Assembly: GCA_022446905.1 (NCBI GenBank)
Contig: JAKVBT010000005.1
Span: 48,898-96,453 of the forward strand
Length of the DNA stretch: 47,556 bases
Direction: 5' to 3'
Source: Phycisphaerales bacterium
Lineage (GTDB): Bacteria > Planctomycetota > Phycisphaerae > Phycisphaerales > SM1A02
The translations under genes and the position numbers were made by a program. A model generated the notes under the pieces. The model saw nothing but the letters and a program-made list of their open reading frames with translations, searched no databases and was not told where the DNA came from. Below, piece by piece: positions 35,597-45,800 of the stretch; positions within the stretch are counted from its first letter, which is position 1; the number at the start of each line of letters is the position of its first letter.

Positions 35597-37492
35597 GTGC
35601 CAGATACCTCAGTCGATACTCAGTCAACGACCCCGACTCAAGTCGAGGCCGTCACTGTTCGCTTTGCCGGGGATAGCGGAGATGGCATGCAACTGGCGGG
35701 TGGCCAGTTCACCAGCACGACAGCATTGGTTGGCAATGATTTTTCGACGTTTCCAGATTATCCGGCGGAGATTCGAGCGCCACGCGGCACCACCTTCGGT
35801 GTGTCTGGCTTTCAGGTGCACTTTGCTGCTCGCCCCATTCACACTCCCGGAGATGCGGTCGATGTGCTAGTCGCGATGAATCCTGCCGCGCTCAAGACCA
35901 ATGTCGGTGATGTTCGACCTGGGGGCATGGTGATCGCCGATGAAGACGAGTTTACGAAGGTGAACTTGAAGAAAGCAGGATATGGCCCAGAAGACTCGCC
36001 ACTGGATGAGCCGGCCATAAAGGACCGTTGCCGAGTTGTGCGTGTTCCATTGAGCCGCATGGTTCGTGAAAAGTTGTCTGAGACGGGACAGGGCGCCAAG
36101 GAGATTGATCGTTGCCGCAACATGTTTGCCTTGGGCATGGTGTGCTGGTTGTATGACCGACCGTTAGAGCCAACCATTGAATGGTTGGAGAGTTATTTTG
36201 GTCGCAAGAAGAATCTTCCTGCGGTCGCAGAGATGAACGTGATGGCGCTCAAAGCTGGGTGGGCCTTTGGCGAGACCACCGAAGCAATCCCTGAGCGATA
36301 TGTCGTTCCCGCTGCAGATTTGCCCCCCGGCCGCTACCGCAAGATCAGTGGAAATGAGGCCATGGTGCTTGGGCTCGCCTTCGCTGGAGAGTTGGCATCC
36401 AAACAAGTCACCTATTGTGGTTATCCAATTACACCCGCATCGGACGTGCTGCATGGGTTGGCAAATCTCAAACGATGGGGGGTACAGACATTCCAGGCGG
36501 AAGATGAAATTGCTGCTGCCTGTGCTGCTATTGGTGTGTCTTACGCTGGGGGTATTGGTGTTACCGGTACTTCAGGTCCTGGACTTGCCTTGAAAGGCGA
36601 AGCACTTGGGCTTGCGGTCATGCTCGAATTGCCCATCATTGTGATTGATGTGCAGCGGGCTGGTCCGGCTACCGGAATGCCAACTAAAACTGAGCAGGCA
36701 GATCTTTTGCAGGCTTTCTATGGTCGAAGCGGCGAGGCACCCTGCATTGTCTTAGCGCCAAGTTCACCTGCGGATTGTTTTGATATGGCCATCGAAGCAG
36801 TGCGACTCTCCACTCGCGCCATGTGTCCTGCGATCATCCTCAGTGATGCTGGGCTGGCCAATGGTGCTGAGCCATGGCGCATTCCGGATCTTAAATCGAT
36901 TGATGCCATCGAAATCAATCATCCAGTTGCGCAGTCTGATGATTCAGAGGTATTCCATCCCTATGAGCGCGATGTGGAAACCCAGGCGCGTCGCTGGGCC
37001 ATACCGGGTACGCCCGGGCTTGAACACCGTGTTGGTGGTCTTGAAAAGGAAGATGTCACTGGAAACGTCTCCTATGATGGCCCCAATCATCAGCACATGA
37101 TTCACATGCGTTCGGCCAAGATTGAACGACTTGCCGACGTTATCCCTCCAATTGAAGTTGGAGGAGACACTGCTGCGGATACGCTTGTGATTGGCTGGGG
37201 TGGAACGCAGGGAGCGATCACATCTGCAGTCGGCCGACTTAGAGCAGATGGTGTCCAACTGGCGTCAGCTCATCTTCGATATCTCAATCCTATGCCGTGC
37301 AATCTTGGTGAAGTGCTGGCTCGATATCCGCGGATCATTGTGCCTGAGATCAACAGCGGTCAACTGCAACTCCTGCTTCGGGCTCAGTATCTCGTGAATG
37401 CCCAAGGAATCAATGTGATCCAGGGCCGTGGCTTTCATGTAGACGAGTTGGTGCAGGGCATTCAGGCAATCATTGAGGGGGCGAACGGATGA
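35597..37492 (+). CDS. korA: 2-oxoacid:ferredoxin oxidoreductase, fused gamma-alpha subunit
   Basis: This is one of two subunits of an enzyme that oxidatively decarboxylates a 2-oxoacid to acyl-CoA and reduces ferredoxin. The 631-residue chain has the gamma domain first (R-F-A-G-D-S-G-D-G-M-Q-L-A-G-G, then P-D-Y-P-A-E-I-R-A-P-R-G-T), and the alpha pyrimidine-binding domain after about residue 235 (G-N-E-A-M-V-L-G, Y-P-I-T-P-A-S, T-S-G-P-G-L-A-L-K-G-E, Q-R-A-G-P-A-T-G-M-P-T-K). This layout is that of KorA-type 2-oxoglutarate enzymes; 2-oxoacid specificity cannot be read directly. GTG start with AGGA eight bases upstream. Its last codons overlap korB by ATGA. Iron-sulphur ligands are not seen in this chain. 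Confidence 0.95.
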   Translation: MPDTSVDTQSTTPTQVEAVTVRFAGDSGDGMQLAGGQFTSTTALVGNDFSTFPDYPAEIRAPRGTTFGVSGFQVHFAARPIHTPGDAVDVLVAMNPAALKTNVGDVRPGGMVIADEDEFTKVNLKKAGYGPEDSPLDEPAIKDRCRVVRVPLSRMVREKLSETGQGAKEIDRCRNMFALGMVCWLYDRPLEPTIEWLESYFGRKKNLPAVAEMNVMALKAGWAFGETTEAIPERYVVPAADLPPGRYRKISGNEAMVLGLAFAGELASKQVTYCGYPITPASDVLHGLANLKRWGVQTFQAEDEIAAACAAIGVSYAGGIGVTGTSGPGLALKGEALGLAVMLELPIIVIDVQRAGPATGMPTKTEQADLLQAFYGRSGEAPCIVLAPSSPADCFDMAIEAVRLSTRAMCPAIILSDAGLANGAEPWRIPDLKSIDAIEINHPVAQSDDSEVFHPYERDVETQARRWAIPGTPGLEHRVGGLEKEDVTGNVSYDGPNHQHMIHMRSAKIERLADVIPPIEVGGDTAADTLVIGWGGTQGAITSAVGRLRADGVQLASAHLRYLNPMPCNLGEVLARYPRIIVPEINSGQLQLLLRAQYLVNAQGINVIQGRGFHVDELVQGIQAIIEGANG

Positions 37493-38517
37493 GTTCTTCT
37501 GATACCGCGTTGCCAACTTATAAGCCGAAGGACTTTGCATCAGATCAGGACGTGCGATGGTGCCCAGGGTGTGGTGATTATGCCGTTTTGGCTGCGGTGC
37601 GAAAAGCTCTTCCGAATATCGGAAAGCGCAAGGAAGACATCGTTTTCGTGTCAGGAATTGGCTGCGCAGCGCGTTTTCCCTACTACATGGAAACGTACGG
37701 AATGCACTCCATTCACGGCCGGGCGCCTGCATTTGCGACCGGCATCAAGTTGGCTAACCCTGAACTGGATGTCTGGCTTGTGTCTGGTGATGGAGATCAA
37801 TTTTCTATCGGCGGCAACCACACGATTCACGCCATGCGTCGAAATGTTGGTTTGCGAATCCTGATGCTCAACAATCGCATCTATGGACTCACCAAGGGAC
37901 AATATTCGCCTACGAGTGAACGGGGCAAGATCACCAAGTCAACACCAATGGGCTCGCTCGACCAGCCGGTCAATCCGCTTGCTTTGGCACTTGCAGCCGA
38001 GTGCACTTTTGTTGCGCGGTGTATTGATATCGATGCCAAAACGCTGACAGCAACGATGGAGCGAGCGGCTGAGCATGAAGGTTGTGCTTTTATTGAGGTC
38101 TATCAGGATTGCAACATTTTTAATCACCAGGCTTGGTTCTACGCATCACAGAAGAACACGCGGCCATCGAACACCGTGGATCTCATGCACGGTGAGCCGT
38201 TGATCTTCGGAGAAGAGCGCAATATGGGCATCGCCATCATTGATGGGAAGGCCAGTGTGGTGACTATTGGGGAAGATGGTGTTACTGAAGATGACATCCT
38301 GGTGCATGACGAGACCGATCGCTCGACTGCCTTTTTGTTAGCAAACATGTTCCATCCTGAACTACCCGAGGCGCTGGGCGTGCTTTACTGCAATCCAGAT
38401 CGACCTGCCTATGAGCAGGCAAGCCATGAACAGGTTGTTGAAGCGATGGCAACCAATCGGGAAACAGACATCGCCACGCTGGTGGCAGGTCATGACACAT
38501 GGATGGTCGAAGACTGA
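37489..38517 (+). CDS. korB: 2-oxoacid:ferredoxin oxidoreductase, beta subunit
   Basis: This 342-residue subunit binds thiamine diphosphate and an iron-sulphur cluster. It begins with R-W-C-P-G-C-G-D-Y, supplying cluster cysteines, followed by G-I-G-C-A-A-R-F-P-Y-Y. The TPP/Mg motif is G-D-G-D (V-S-G-D-G-D-Q-F-S-I-G-G-N-H) with N-N-R-I-Y-G-L-T-K-G-Q-Y-S-P-T. It forms a heterodimer or dimer of heterodimers with KorA. Start overlaps korA by four bases, and the 3' end overlaps the mnmG start by 19 bases, so all three are probably one transcript. A ferredoxin gene is not present here. Confidence 0.96.
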   Translation: MSSSDTALPTYKPKDFASDQDVRWCPGCGDYAVLAAVRKALPNIGKRKEDIVFVSGIGCAARFPYYMETYGMHSIHGRAPAFATGIKLANPELDVWLVSGDGDQFSIGGNHTIHAMRRNVGLRILMLNNRIYGLTKGQYSPTSERGKITKSTPMGSLDQPVNPLALALAAECTFVARCIDIDAKTLTATMERAAEHEGCAFIEVYQDCNIFNHQAWFYASQKNTRPSNTVDLMHGEPLIFGEERNMGIAIIDGKASVVTIGEDGVTEDDILVHDETDRSTAFLLANMFHPELPEALGVLYCNPDRPAYEQASHEQVVEAMATNRETDIATLVAGHDTWMVED

Positions 38518-40349
38518 ATCCGCCTGAGCATGGTGATGTGATCGTTGTCGGTGGCGGCCATGCTGGCGTCGAGGCGGCTTGGGCCGCGTCCAGTGTGCTT
38601 GGCCCCGCGGGTTCTGTTCTTTTGTTCACCATGGATCCTTCCCGAATCGGCGTGATGTCATGCAATCCTGCCATCGGTGGCCTGGCAAAGGGTCAGGTGG
38701 TGCGTGAGATTGACGCGCTTGGGGGTCTGATGGCCCGCGCTGCCGATGCTGCGGGCATCATGTTCAAGGTATTGAACCAATCAAAGGGTCCTGCGGTTCG
38801 TGGACCGCGGGCCCAGTGCGATAAGGATCGCTACGCACAAGCAGTGCAGCAGTTGCTTCACTCTCGAAGCAACATTCAGGTTGTGGCGGCAACGATTGAT
38901 GATCTGCTCATTGAAGCAGGGCGTTGTGTTGGTGTACAACTGCCCAACGGTGTCGAGTGTCGAGCTCCAGCCGTGGTGCTGACTACTGGGACCTTTATGC
39001 GTGCTTTGATGCATACTGGACCATCGGCAACTTCCGGTGGTCGGGTTGGAGAGGGCAGCGCCGATGGGATCTCTGAGTGCCTCAAGCGGCTTGGCTTTGA
39101 ACTCGGGCGACTCAAGACCGGCACGCCACCACGTCTGCGTCAGAACACCATCGATTGGGATGAGCTTCCCGTGCAATCTGGCGATGTGTCGCCGACACCA
39201 TTTAGTGATCTTGCTTCGCCTTCATTTCCTGTGTTGCCACAGGTGACATGTCGAGTTACCCATACCACAGCGGATGCGCATCGGTTGATTCAGAACAACC
39301 TTCACCAAGCCCCAATGTTCAGTGGCCAGATCGATGCAGAGTCTGGACCTCGATATTGTCCGAGTATTGAGGACAAGGTTGTTCGCTTTGCTGATCGCAG
39401 TCAGCACCATGTCTTTCTTGAGCCCGAGACGATTGGTGGTGACTCGATCTACTGCAATGGCATTAGTACATCGCTACCCCCAGAGATTCAGGATGAAATC
39501 GTGCGTTGCATGCCTGGGTGTAGTCGAGCAGAGATCATGCAGTACGGGTACGCGGTCGAATACGACATGATTCGCCCACATCAACTGGATAGCACGTGTG
39601 AAACAAAGATTGTGCCGGGCTTGTTCACTGCGGGGCAGATCAATGGCACCAGCGGCTACGAAGAAGCTGCTGGGCAGGGCTGGTTAGCCGGTGTCAATGC
39701 GGCGCACGTTGCACGGGGAATGCCATCTGTGCGTATCCGGCGTGATCAAGCCTATATCGGTGTCATGATGGATGATTTGGTCACCCGCGTGCCACGCGAG
39801 CCATACCGACTTTTCACGAGTCGGGCTGAACACCGAATGCTCCTGCGGTCAGATAATGCAGACGCTCGTCTGACGCCTCTTGGTCGGGACATTGGCACAG
39901 TGTGCGACGCGCGATGGTCTCTATGGACCAATCGACATCAGCGATTGGATGACATCGCAGAAAGGATGCAGCGGCTGCCAGGGGAGGGCGGCAAGAACCT
40001 TGCTGCGCTGGCAAGGCGGCCTGATGTGTCCATCAGCGACATTGTGGAACGACTTGGTGGTTCTGATGACGCGCAGGAAGTTGAGCGTGTCATGGTAGAC
40101 ACGCGATACGACGGCTACGTCAAAAGACAACAAGCTGAAATCAAACGGCAACAAGAATCAGACGGGGTTGCCATTCCTGTGACATTTGACGTTCGTTCGG
40201 TTACAGGACTGCGTACAGAGGCGGTGGAGGCCATTGATCACTTCAGGCCAGCAACGCTTGGACAGGCCAGTCGGCTTGCGGGTGTGACTCCAGCCGATGC
40301 GACGGTATTGGCTGTGGCCCTACGTCGCGTCAAGCGTATTGCCACCTGA
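38499..40349 (+). CDS. mnmG: tRNA uridine-34 carboxymethylaminomethyl-modifying enzyme MnmG
   Basis: MnmG with MnmE makes the xm5U modification at the wobble position of certain tRNAs, which prevents frameshifting. The 616-residue FAD protein has G-G-G-H-A-G-V-E-A-A near 18-27, S-C-N-P-A-I-G-G-L-A-K-G-Q, the L-N-x-S-K-G-P-A-V-R segment, G-R-L-K-T-G-T-P-P-R, Y-C-P-S-I-E-D-K, and G-Q-I-N-G-T-S-G-Y-E-E-A-A-G-Q-G. The C-terminal helical domain (Y-D-G-Y-V-K-R-Q-Q) binds tRNA. The ATG at 38499 lies inside korB; a later start would cut the FAD strand. No mnmE is in the window. The 3' end faces the kinase gene, 22 bases away. Confidence 0.97.
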   Translation: MDGRRLNPPEHGDVIVVGGGHAGVEAAWAASSVLGPAGSVLLFTMDPSRIGVMSCNPAIGGLAKGQVVREIDALGGLMARAADAAGIMFKVLNQSKGPAVRGPRAQCDKDRYAQAVQQLLHSRSNIQVVAATIDDLLIEAGRCVGVQLPNGVECRAPAVVLTTGTFMRALMHTGPSATSGGRVGEGSADGISECLKRLGFELGRLKTGTPPRLRQNTIDWDELPVQSGDVSPTPFSDLASPSFPVLPQVTCRVTHTTADAHRLIQNNLHQAPMFSGQIDAESGPRYCPSIEDKVVRFADRSQHHVFLEPETIGGDSIYCNGISTSLPPEIQDEIVRCMPGCSRAEIMQYGYAVEYDMIRPHQLDSTCETKIVPGLFTAGQINGTSGYEEAAGQGWLAGVNAAHVARGMPSVRIRRDQAYIGVMMDDLVTRVPREPYRLFTSRAEHRMLLRSDNADARLTPLGRDIGTVCDARWSLWTNRHQRLDDIAERMQRLPGEGGKNLAALARRPDVSISDIVERLGGSDDAQEVERVMVDTRYDGYVKRQQAEIKRQQESDGVAIPVTFDVRSVTGLRTEAVEAIDHFRPATLGQASRLAGVTPADATVLAVALRRVKRIAT

Positions 40350-40371
40350 AACATATGACTTCTGTTGTGTG

Positions 40372-42684
40372 TCAGTTGCTTGGCGCAGTGTCCTGGTCAT
40401 TTTCGCTTACGGCATCCTGCATCTGCTGTACTTGAGTGAGCAGGCTCTTGAGATTACGGTCACTCGGCGATTGGCGGTGGAGGCGTTCTAGAGCCTCAGT
40501 TGCCTGCTGCACTGCCTGTTGGGCCATCGGTGGGCCTCCCAGATAGGGCTCAAGATCGACGACTTGTTGCAGGTAGAGCACAAGATCCCTCCGCGCATCA
40601 GCATCACTTGGATTGCGTGAGAGGTATTCGATCAATTGAACCGCGCCAGCGGAGAGTTCAGAACGTCCTCGAGTTTCATTCCCACCACCGGCTTCCAGAT
40701 ACGCGAGGTAATACCTCGCCCATGCCCAGTCTCGTTGTGCACGACCATTGGCCGGTTCCGATTCCGCAAGATCCTGGAAAATGGTCAATGATTCTTCATA
40801 GGCGGGTCTTGCCTGTTCTCGTGCTGCCGCGTCTTCATCTGTGGATGAGATGTGTTCGTAAATTGCGAATCCTTGCCTGCGAATAAGTAATGCCATAGAT
40901 CGGGCATACTCTGCGGTGGCAGTCTCGGCAATGTGCGTTTCAAGCAGTGCACGGGCCTTCTCAACTTGGGCGCGCATCGATGCCACATCACCAGCTTCAG
41001 CGTCACAATCAGCAATGCGTTCTCGTGCCTGGCTGATCAGATACACGTGTTCGTCAGCAGCAATCTTGCGTGCGAACAATTCTTCTGCCTCTTCTGTAAC
41101 TTGCATGTAATACACACGGGCTTGATCAGGCGCGCCTGTGAGGTAGCGCACATCTCCAAAGCGTGTCAATAGCATCAAGTGCAATTGGTGTGGCTTGGGA
41201 TGGTCTGGGCTGCGATCCAGCCATGTGCTGTTCAGTTCAGTGGCCTCTTCATAGAGTGTCTGAGCCTCAATCGGTCGACCAAGATTGGTATAAGCGCTCC
41301 GAGAACCACCTAAGACATCTCCAATGTCAATTCGTGCCTGAATTTGCGCCTTCTGAATGGACGTAGCAGGCGAGACATCTGGACTTGATGCAATCGCAGC
41401 CAGTGCATCCGCACGGTCGCGGACAATTTGCGCGATATCGTGGCGAATATCAACAGACGCATCGATGCGGTTGAGTTGTGCGTAGATGTCGCCGCCCAAT
41501 AGTGCAGCCGCGTCAATCTGGTCAACAAGATCGGCGTTTACAACCTGTAGTTTGTCTCGCTGTCCTGAAATGATCGAGAGTGAAATCGATGTCCAGATGA
41601 GTCCGCCAAGGATGAGGCAGGAAATGATGACCGAGCACGCAAAGAGGGCGCGATTGCGTCTTGCAAACTTGCGGAGGAGGTAGATGCGGCTGGCCGGCCG
41701 AGCGAGAATTGGTTCATCATCGAGGTGGCGACCGATATCGCTACGTAACTCAAGCGCGGACTGATATCGCCGCTCTCTGGTTTTTTCCAAAGCCTTGCGT
41801 GCGATGGTTTCTACATCCCCAGAAAGCCGGTTGTCCACGGTGCTGAGTTGAGTGGGCGGGTCTTCCTGAATGACGCGCACCATCTCGTGGAGCGCCGCCT
41901 CTTTGATGTCATAGGGCAGATGATTAGATACCAGTTCATAGAGCACCACGCCGAGGGAATACACATCCGAACGTGCATCGATGTCATCAGGGTCAGCATT
42001 GCACTGTTCCGGACTCATGTACTGCATGGTGCCTATGAGTTGTCCCAAACTAGTCATCTGAGTCACGGCAGCTTGATCAGAATCTGTGGCGCGTGCGACA
42101 CCAAAGTCGATGAGTTTGGGCTCGCCATTGCCTCCAACCAGAATATTCCCCGGCTTGAGATCTCGATGGACGATGCCTCGAAGATGGCCGTGGTGTACTG
42201 CATTGCAGATCTTCATGAACATGACCAGGCGATCCCGGATCGAGAGCGTGTGCTGATTTGCATACTCGGTCAGCGGCACTGCATTCGGGATGTACTCCAT
42301 CGCGAAGTAGGGCATTTCTCCCAGCGTGCTTTCCCAAGTGCCTGTCTGATAAATCTGCGCGATGTTGGGGTGGCGCAGCCGTGCCAGCGTTTGTGCTTCA
42401 AAGGCAAAGCGGGCAAGGAGCGATTTGGAGGCAATGCCTGGCCGTATCACCTTCAGGGCGACCCGCCGACGGGGGGTTTCCTGCACAGCCTCATACACTG
42501 CCCCCATGCCACCGGTAGCGATCAGTGATACCACACGGAATCCGTCAATCTGTTCCGGTATTCGCAGGGTTTCTGGTATCTCAAATGGATCTTGCGGGGC
42601 CTGTGGCACCGTTTCGTCCATTGAGCCAGTCTCAGGGGTGTCGTCTTGGGTAGTCATGGGCGTGCATCTGGCATTGTTGCTCAT
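40372..42684 (-). CDS. PknB-type Ser/Thr protein kinase with membrane helix and repeat C-terminus
   Basis: The 770-residue product starts with an acidic Pro/Thr-rich stretch, then a complete kinase domain (about 48-322). The Gly-loop is G-G-M-G-A-V-Y, Lys78 lies in V-A-L-K-V-I, the catalytic loop is H-R-D-L-K-P-G-N (Asp175), D-F-G is at 193-195, and the substrate-positioning M-S-P-E-Q follows. A membrane helix near 346-367 separates it from a long C-terminal half of TPR-like helices. Such kinases are numerous in planctomycetes and their targets are unknown. No phosphatase is adjacent. The ATG at 42684 is uncertain: one at 42657 and a longer frame to 42768 exist, and none has a strong ribosome site. 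Confidence 0.93.
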   Translation of the reverse strand: MSNNARCTPMTTQDDTPETGSMDETVPQAPQDPFEIPETLRIPEQIDGFRVVSLIATGGMGAVYEAVQETPRRRVALKVIRPGIASKSLLARFAFEAQTLARLRHPNIAQIYQTGTWESTLGEMPYFAMEYIPNAVPLTEYANQHTLSIRDRLVMFMKICNAVHHGHLRGIVHRDLKPGNILVGGNGEPKLIDFGVARATDSDQAAVTQMTSLGQLIGTMQYMSPEQCNADPDDIDARSDVYSLGVVLYELVSNHLPYDIKEAALHEMVRVIQEDPPTQLSTVDNRLSGDVETIARKALEKTRERRYQSALELRSDIGRHLDDEPILARPASRIYLLRKFARRNRALFACSVIISCLILGGLIWTSISLSIISGQRDKLQVVNADLVDQIDAAALLGGDIYAQLNRIDASVDIRHDIAQIVRDRADALAAIASSPDVSPATSIQKAQIQARIDIGDVLGGSRSAYTNLGRPIEAQTLYEEATELNSTWLDRSPDHPKPHQLHLMLLTRFGDVRYLTGAPDQARVYYMQVTEEAEELFARKIAADEHVYLISQARERIADCDAEAGDVASMRAQVEKARALLETHIAETATAEYARSMALLIRRQGFAIYEHISSTDEDAAAREQARPAYEESLTIFQDLAESEPANGRAQRDWAWARYYLAYLEAGGGNETRGRSELSAGAVQLIEYLSRNPSDADARRDLVLYLQQVVDLEPYLGGPPMAQQAVQQATEALERLHRQSPSDRNLKSLLTQVQQMQDAVSENDQDTAPSN

Positions 42685-42790
42685 TTTGTCGGCCCAATTG
42701 ATGTTCGCAAGGTGCTTTTTGTCACTGGCCCCAGTCTTGAGCGGGTGTAGACTCAGATATGAGCCCAAAGGGGTCTCTGCGCTTGGGATG

Positions 42791-42806
42791 AAGGGATAGA
42801 GCTATC
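42791..42806 (+). promoter_or_regulatory. Possible ribosome site and non-standard AUC start for the next gene
   Basis: AAGGGA (42791-42796) is seven bases before ATC (42804-42806), which opens an in-frame Asn-Lys-Ser-Leu-Ile-Ser-Leu-Leu sequence leading into the hydrophobic signal region of the large secreted protein. The nearest standard start is TTG at 42828, which removes the Lys of the signal n-region and has no ribosome site. A TGA eight codons upstream of the ATC's neighbours closes the frame just before this point. AUC starts are rare, so this needs protein-level proof; a one-base sequence error would also explain it. Confidence 0.3.
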
Positions 42807-42827
42807 AACAAGAGTCTCATAAGTCTG

Positions 42828-45800
42828 TTGTTCGCCTTTGGTGTGGTATTGGCATCTTCGAGCACAGCTTGGGGGGATCCCGAGCGAGGCTCCAATGACT
42901 GCACAGCCCCAGGGTTGGGGGCCTGTTGCCTCAACGGTGATGTCTGCACCTGCCATACAGAACTCTTTTGCCAGATCTGGGGTGGGGTGTGGTATCCAGG
43001 CCAAGAGTGCGAGGATGTTGTCTGTGAGACGAACTGTGGTGGCAACTGCAGCCCAGGTGAAACCCTCGACTGCAACGGTCATTGCGTTCCTGTGAGTTGG
43101 ATAGGCGATGGCTATTGTGATGATGGCTCATACCAGCATGACACCAACACCATCTATCTTGATTGTGAGGAGTTTGGGTGGGACGGTGGTGATTGTCCTC
43201 AGGGTGACATCCCGCTTGATCCCGGCGCCTGCTGTCTTGGCGATCAGGCAAATTGTGAAGGCTTTTGCGAGGTGTTGTACTACGAGGACTGCATTGCAGG
43301 TGGCGGGGTGTTTCTCGGCGCGCGGACCTCATGTCTGGCCGCGACGTGTGAGTGCCCTCCGGGCTTGATTGCAGATTGCAACGGCAATTGTTTCCCGTTG
43401 TATTGGATGAACAATGACGATTGCGATGAGGGTGCGGGCTATCCGATCAATGGTCCGGATCACCACTCCTATTACGTCTCACTGGGCTGTCTGGGACTCG
43501 CCTGCGATGGCGGAGATTGCATCGGTTTGTGTTCTGGCGCCTGCTGTCTGGGTACGGACTGTGTGGCCTCATTGAATGTCATTGAGTGTGCAGACTCGGG
43601 TGGTGTATTCCTTGGCTCTGGATCTGAGTGTCTGGGTGTGCAGTGCAGTGACTATCTCAAGCCTGTAGTGCTGAGTGAAGAGATTGATTGGCAGACTGTC
43701 GGTTCGGGCGGAGGAACCTTTGGCGGTCATGTGGCCGCTGGGGACGGGGTATTCGGTGTTTCCCTGAGCCAAGCTGAGTCAGCCGGTAGTTTTTACCCCG
43801 GGGTTGACCTCTTCGATGAAAGTGGCGTCTTTGTGCAACGCCTACTGGGTTCGACGTCTTGGGACAGCATTCCCAAAATCGACATCGGGGGTGGTCGAAT
43901 TCTTATGGCCTACAACAACAAGATCGATGTGTACCGCTGGAATAGTGGTTACTCATTGGAGCAAACGCTTACCACTTCAGACATGTATATCCGCAGGGTG
44001 GCTGTCTCAGAGAGCCACATTATGCTGGCTGGGCACACATCCGGGGATTATGAGCCGATTGTCCAAGAGTGGGTTTTCAATGGCGTGTCATGGAGCATTG
44101 GCCAGGCCATCATGCCAGAAGATGGTGGCTTTATTGAAGACATGGACATCGACGGCGATGTGATGGCTCTAGCAATGTCCTATTACACCTATGTCTACGA
44201 ATTGGCCGGTGGATCTTGGGAGAAGGTTGAGCGGATCGAGACAGATGGTCAGGAGATTGATGTATCCGTCAGTGGGACGCGGATACTGGTCGGTGAGAGT
44301 GGGGGCACGACTTATGCTGGTGGTGAGACCTCTTCGGGGCAGGCCCGTTTGTATGCCAAGACCTTCGGGGTATGGGGTCAATTAGCAGCCTTGGTGCCAG
44401 TTGACAATCAGCCTGACGACGAGTTTGGTGTTGCTGTGTCGCTTGATGGTGATGTCGCGGCGGTCACAGCGACTGGGCACAGCGGAGCTGCTCTGCGTGG
44501 TGGTGCAACAGTCATCTTTGAACTGGTGGATGATTCTTGGGTACAGACTGCGAAGGTTTATGCGCGAGATTCGGTTGCCGAGATGGGATACGGCCTTGAT
44601 GTCGCGCTCGCCGGGCGGTCTGTGATAACCAGTTGGCGGCGGTACCAAGATTGGTTCACTTCTTACAGTGGCGCGCAGATGTGCGATCTGCCGCAGTCGA
44701 GTTGGGCGATACCCGAGGGTGGCGACTTTGATAATGACAACAATTGGGTGCCACAACCGCCGAATGCAGGGACAGCGCACATTGCACTTCCTGCCTCATT
44801 TGATGTGAATGCGAGTGGGCTGCTGTCTGTCGACACGTTGCGTATCGGCACGAGCAGGCCAAGGTTCAGAGGGGGCAGTGTGACGCTTGGATCCGGAGGA
44901 TCCGGATTCTTGCACATCGCTGGTTCGCAGTCCTTTACTGGTTCAATTGCATTTGCCAATCCTTCGACGGTTGATGGTGATGTCATGGTTGGTGAACCCA
45001 ATCGTCCCGGCCAGTTAGAGCTGGAAGCGGCGGGATCGCTGCAGGTCAGTGGTGACATGTTGATCGATCGTGATGCCGAACTTCGACTGCCGCTGATTGA
45101 GTCCGGCACACCTTTGCAGGTGAACGGGCAGATGACATTGGAAGGAACTCTCTCGGCGGCCCTGCCGGAAGGCAGTGATCCAGCAATTGGCACAACCTTC
45201 TGTCTGCTAGAGGCTGGATCAGCCACTGTCGGGCAGAAGTTCCCAGTGGTCGTATTGCCGGGTGTTGGTTCGAACAAGTACGTGGCGATTGAGTACGGCA
45301 CTGGGCTTCGTGGAGGATTGAAGATCATTGCCACGGTCGCTTCGACCGCTGATTTGGGTGATCTGGAAGACTCTGGAACCGATGTCGTGTCAGGTCGGGC
45401 AGTTGATATCGCAGTGGCAGACTTTGGCTCGGAAGACGGTGGGCCGGATGGGTTTGATGACATTGCTTTGGCCATCCCAGGTTCCACAGGCCACATCATG
45501 ATGCTTATCAGCGACGGTCTTGGAGGGATCTCATCGCAGGTCATGCTGAATGTCTGTGATGACCCGATTGGTCTGGCCACTGGCGATTTTGATGCTGATG
45601 GGAAGGCTGATCTGGTCTTTGTCTCTCCGTCACAGAACGCCGTGTACACCTTGGTCAATTCGGGCGCCGCGCCAAGTGAGATGGTGCTTTCGGTTGGGTC
45701 AACAACCTCAGATGGACCAGTTGATGTGGCCATCATTCGTTTGGCGGGCGATAACCAAGACGACATCATCGTGGCGTGCGCAGGCGATGGAGAAGTACTC

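Noticed and set aside
43224-43349. Possible tandem DNA repeat or CRISPR-like array in the Cys-rich coding region
   Set aside because: Similarity is at protein level between diverged copies; there are no identical DNA repeats with spacers.
44663-45769. 368-codon open frame on the minus strand opposite the large secreted protein
   Set aside because: It is rich in Ser/Pro and is the mirror of repeat coding; the plus frame has signal peptide, repeats and tail.
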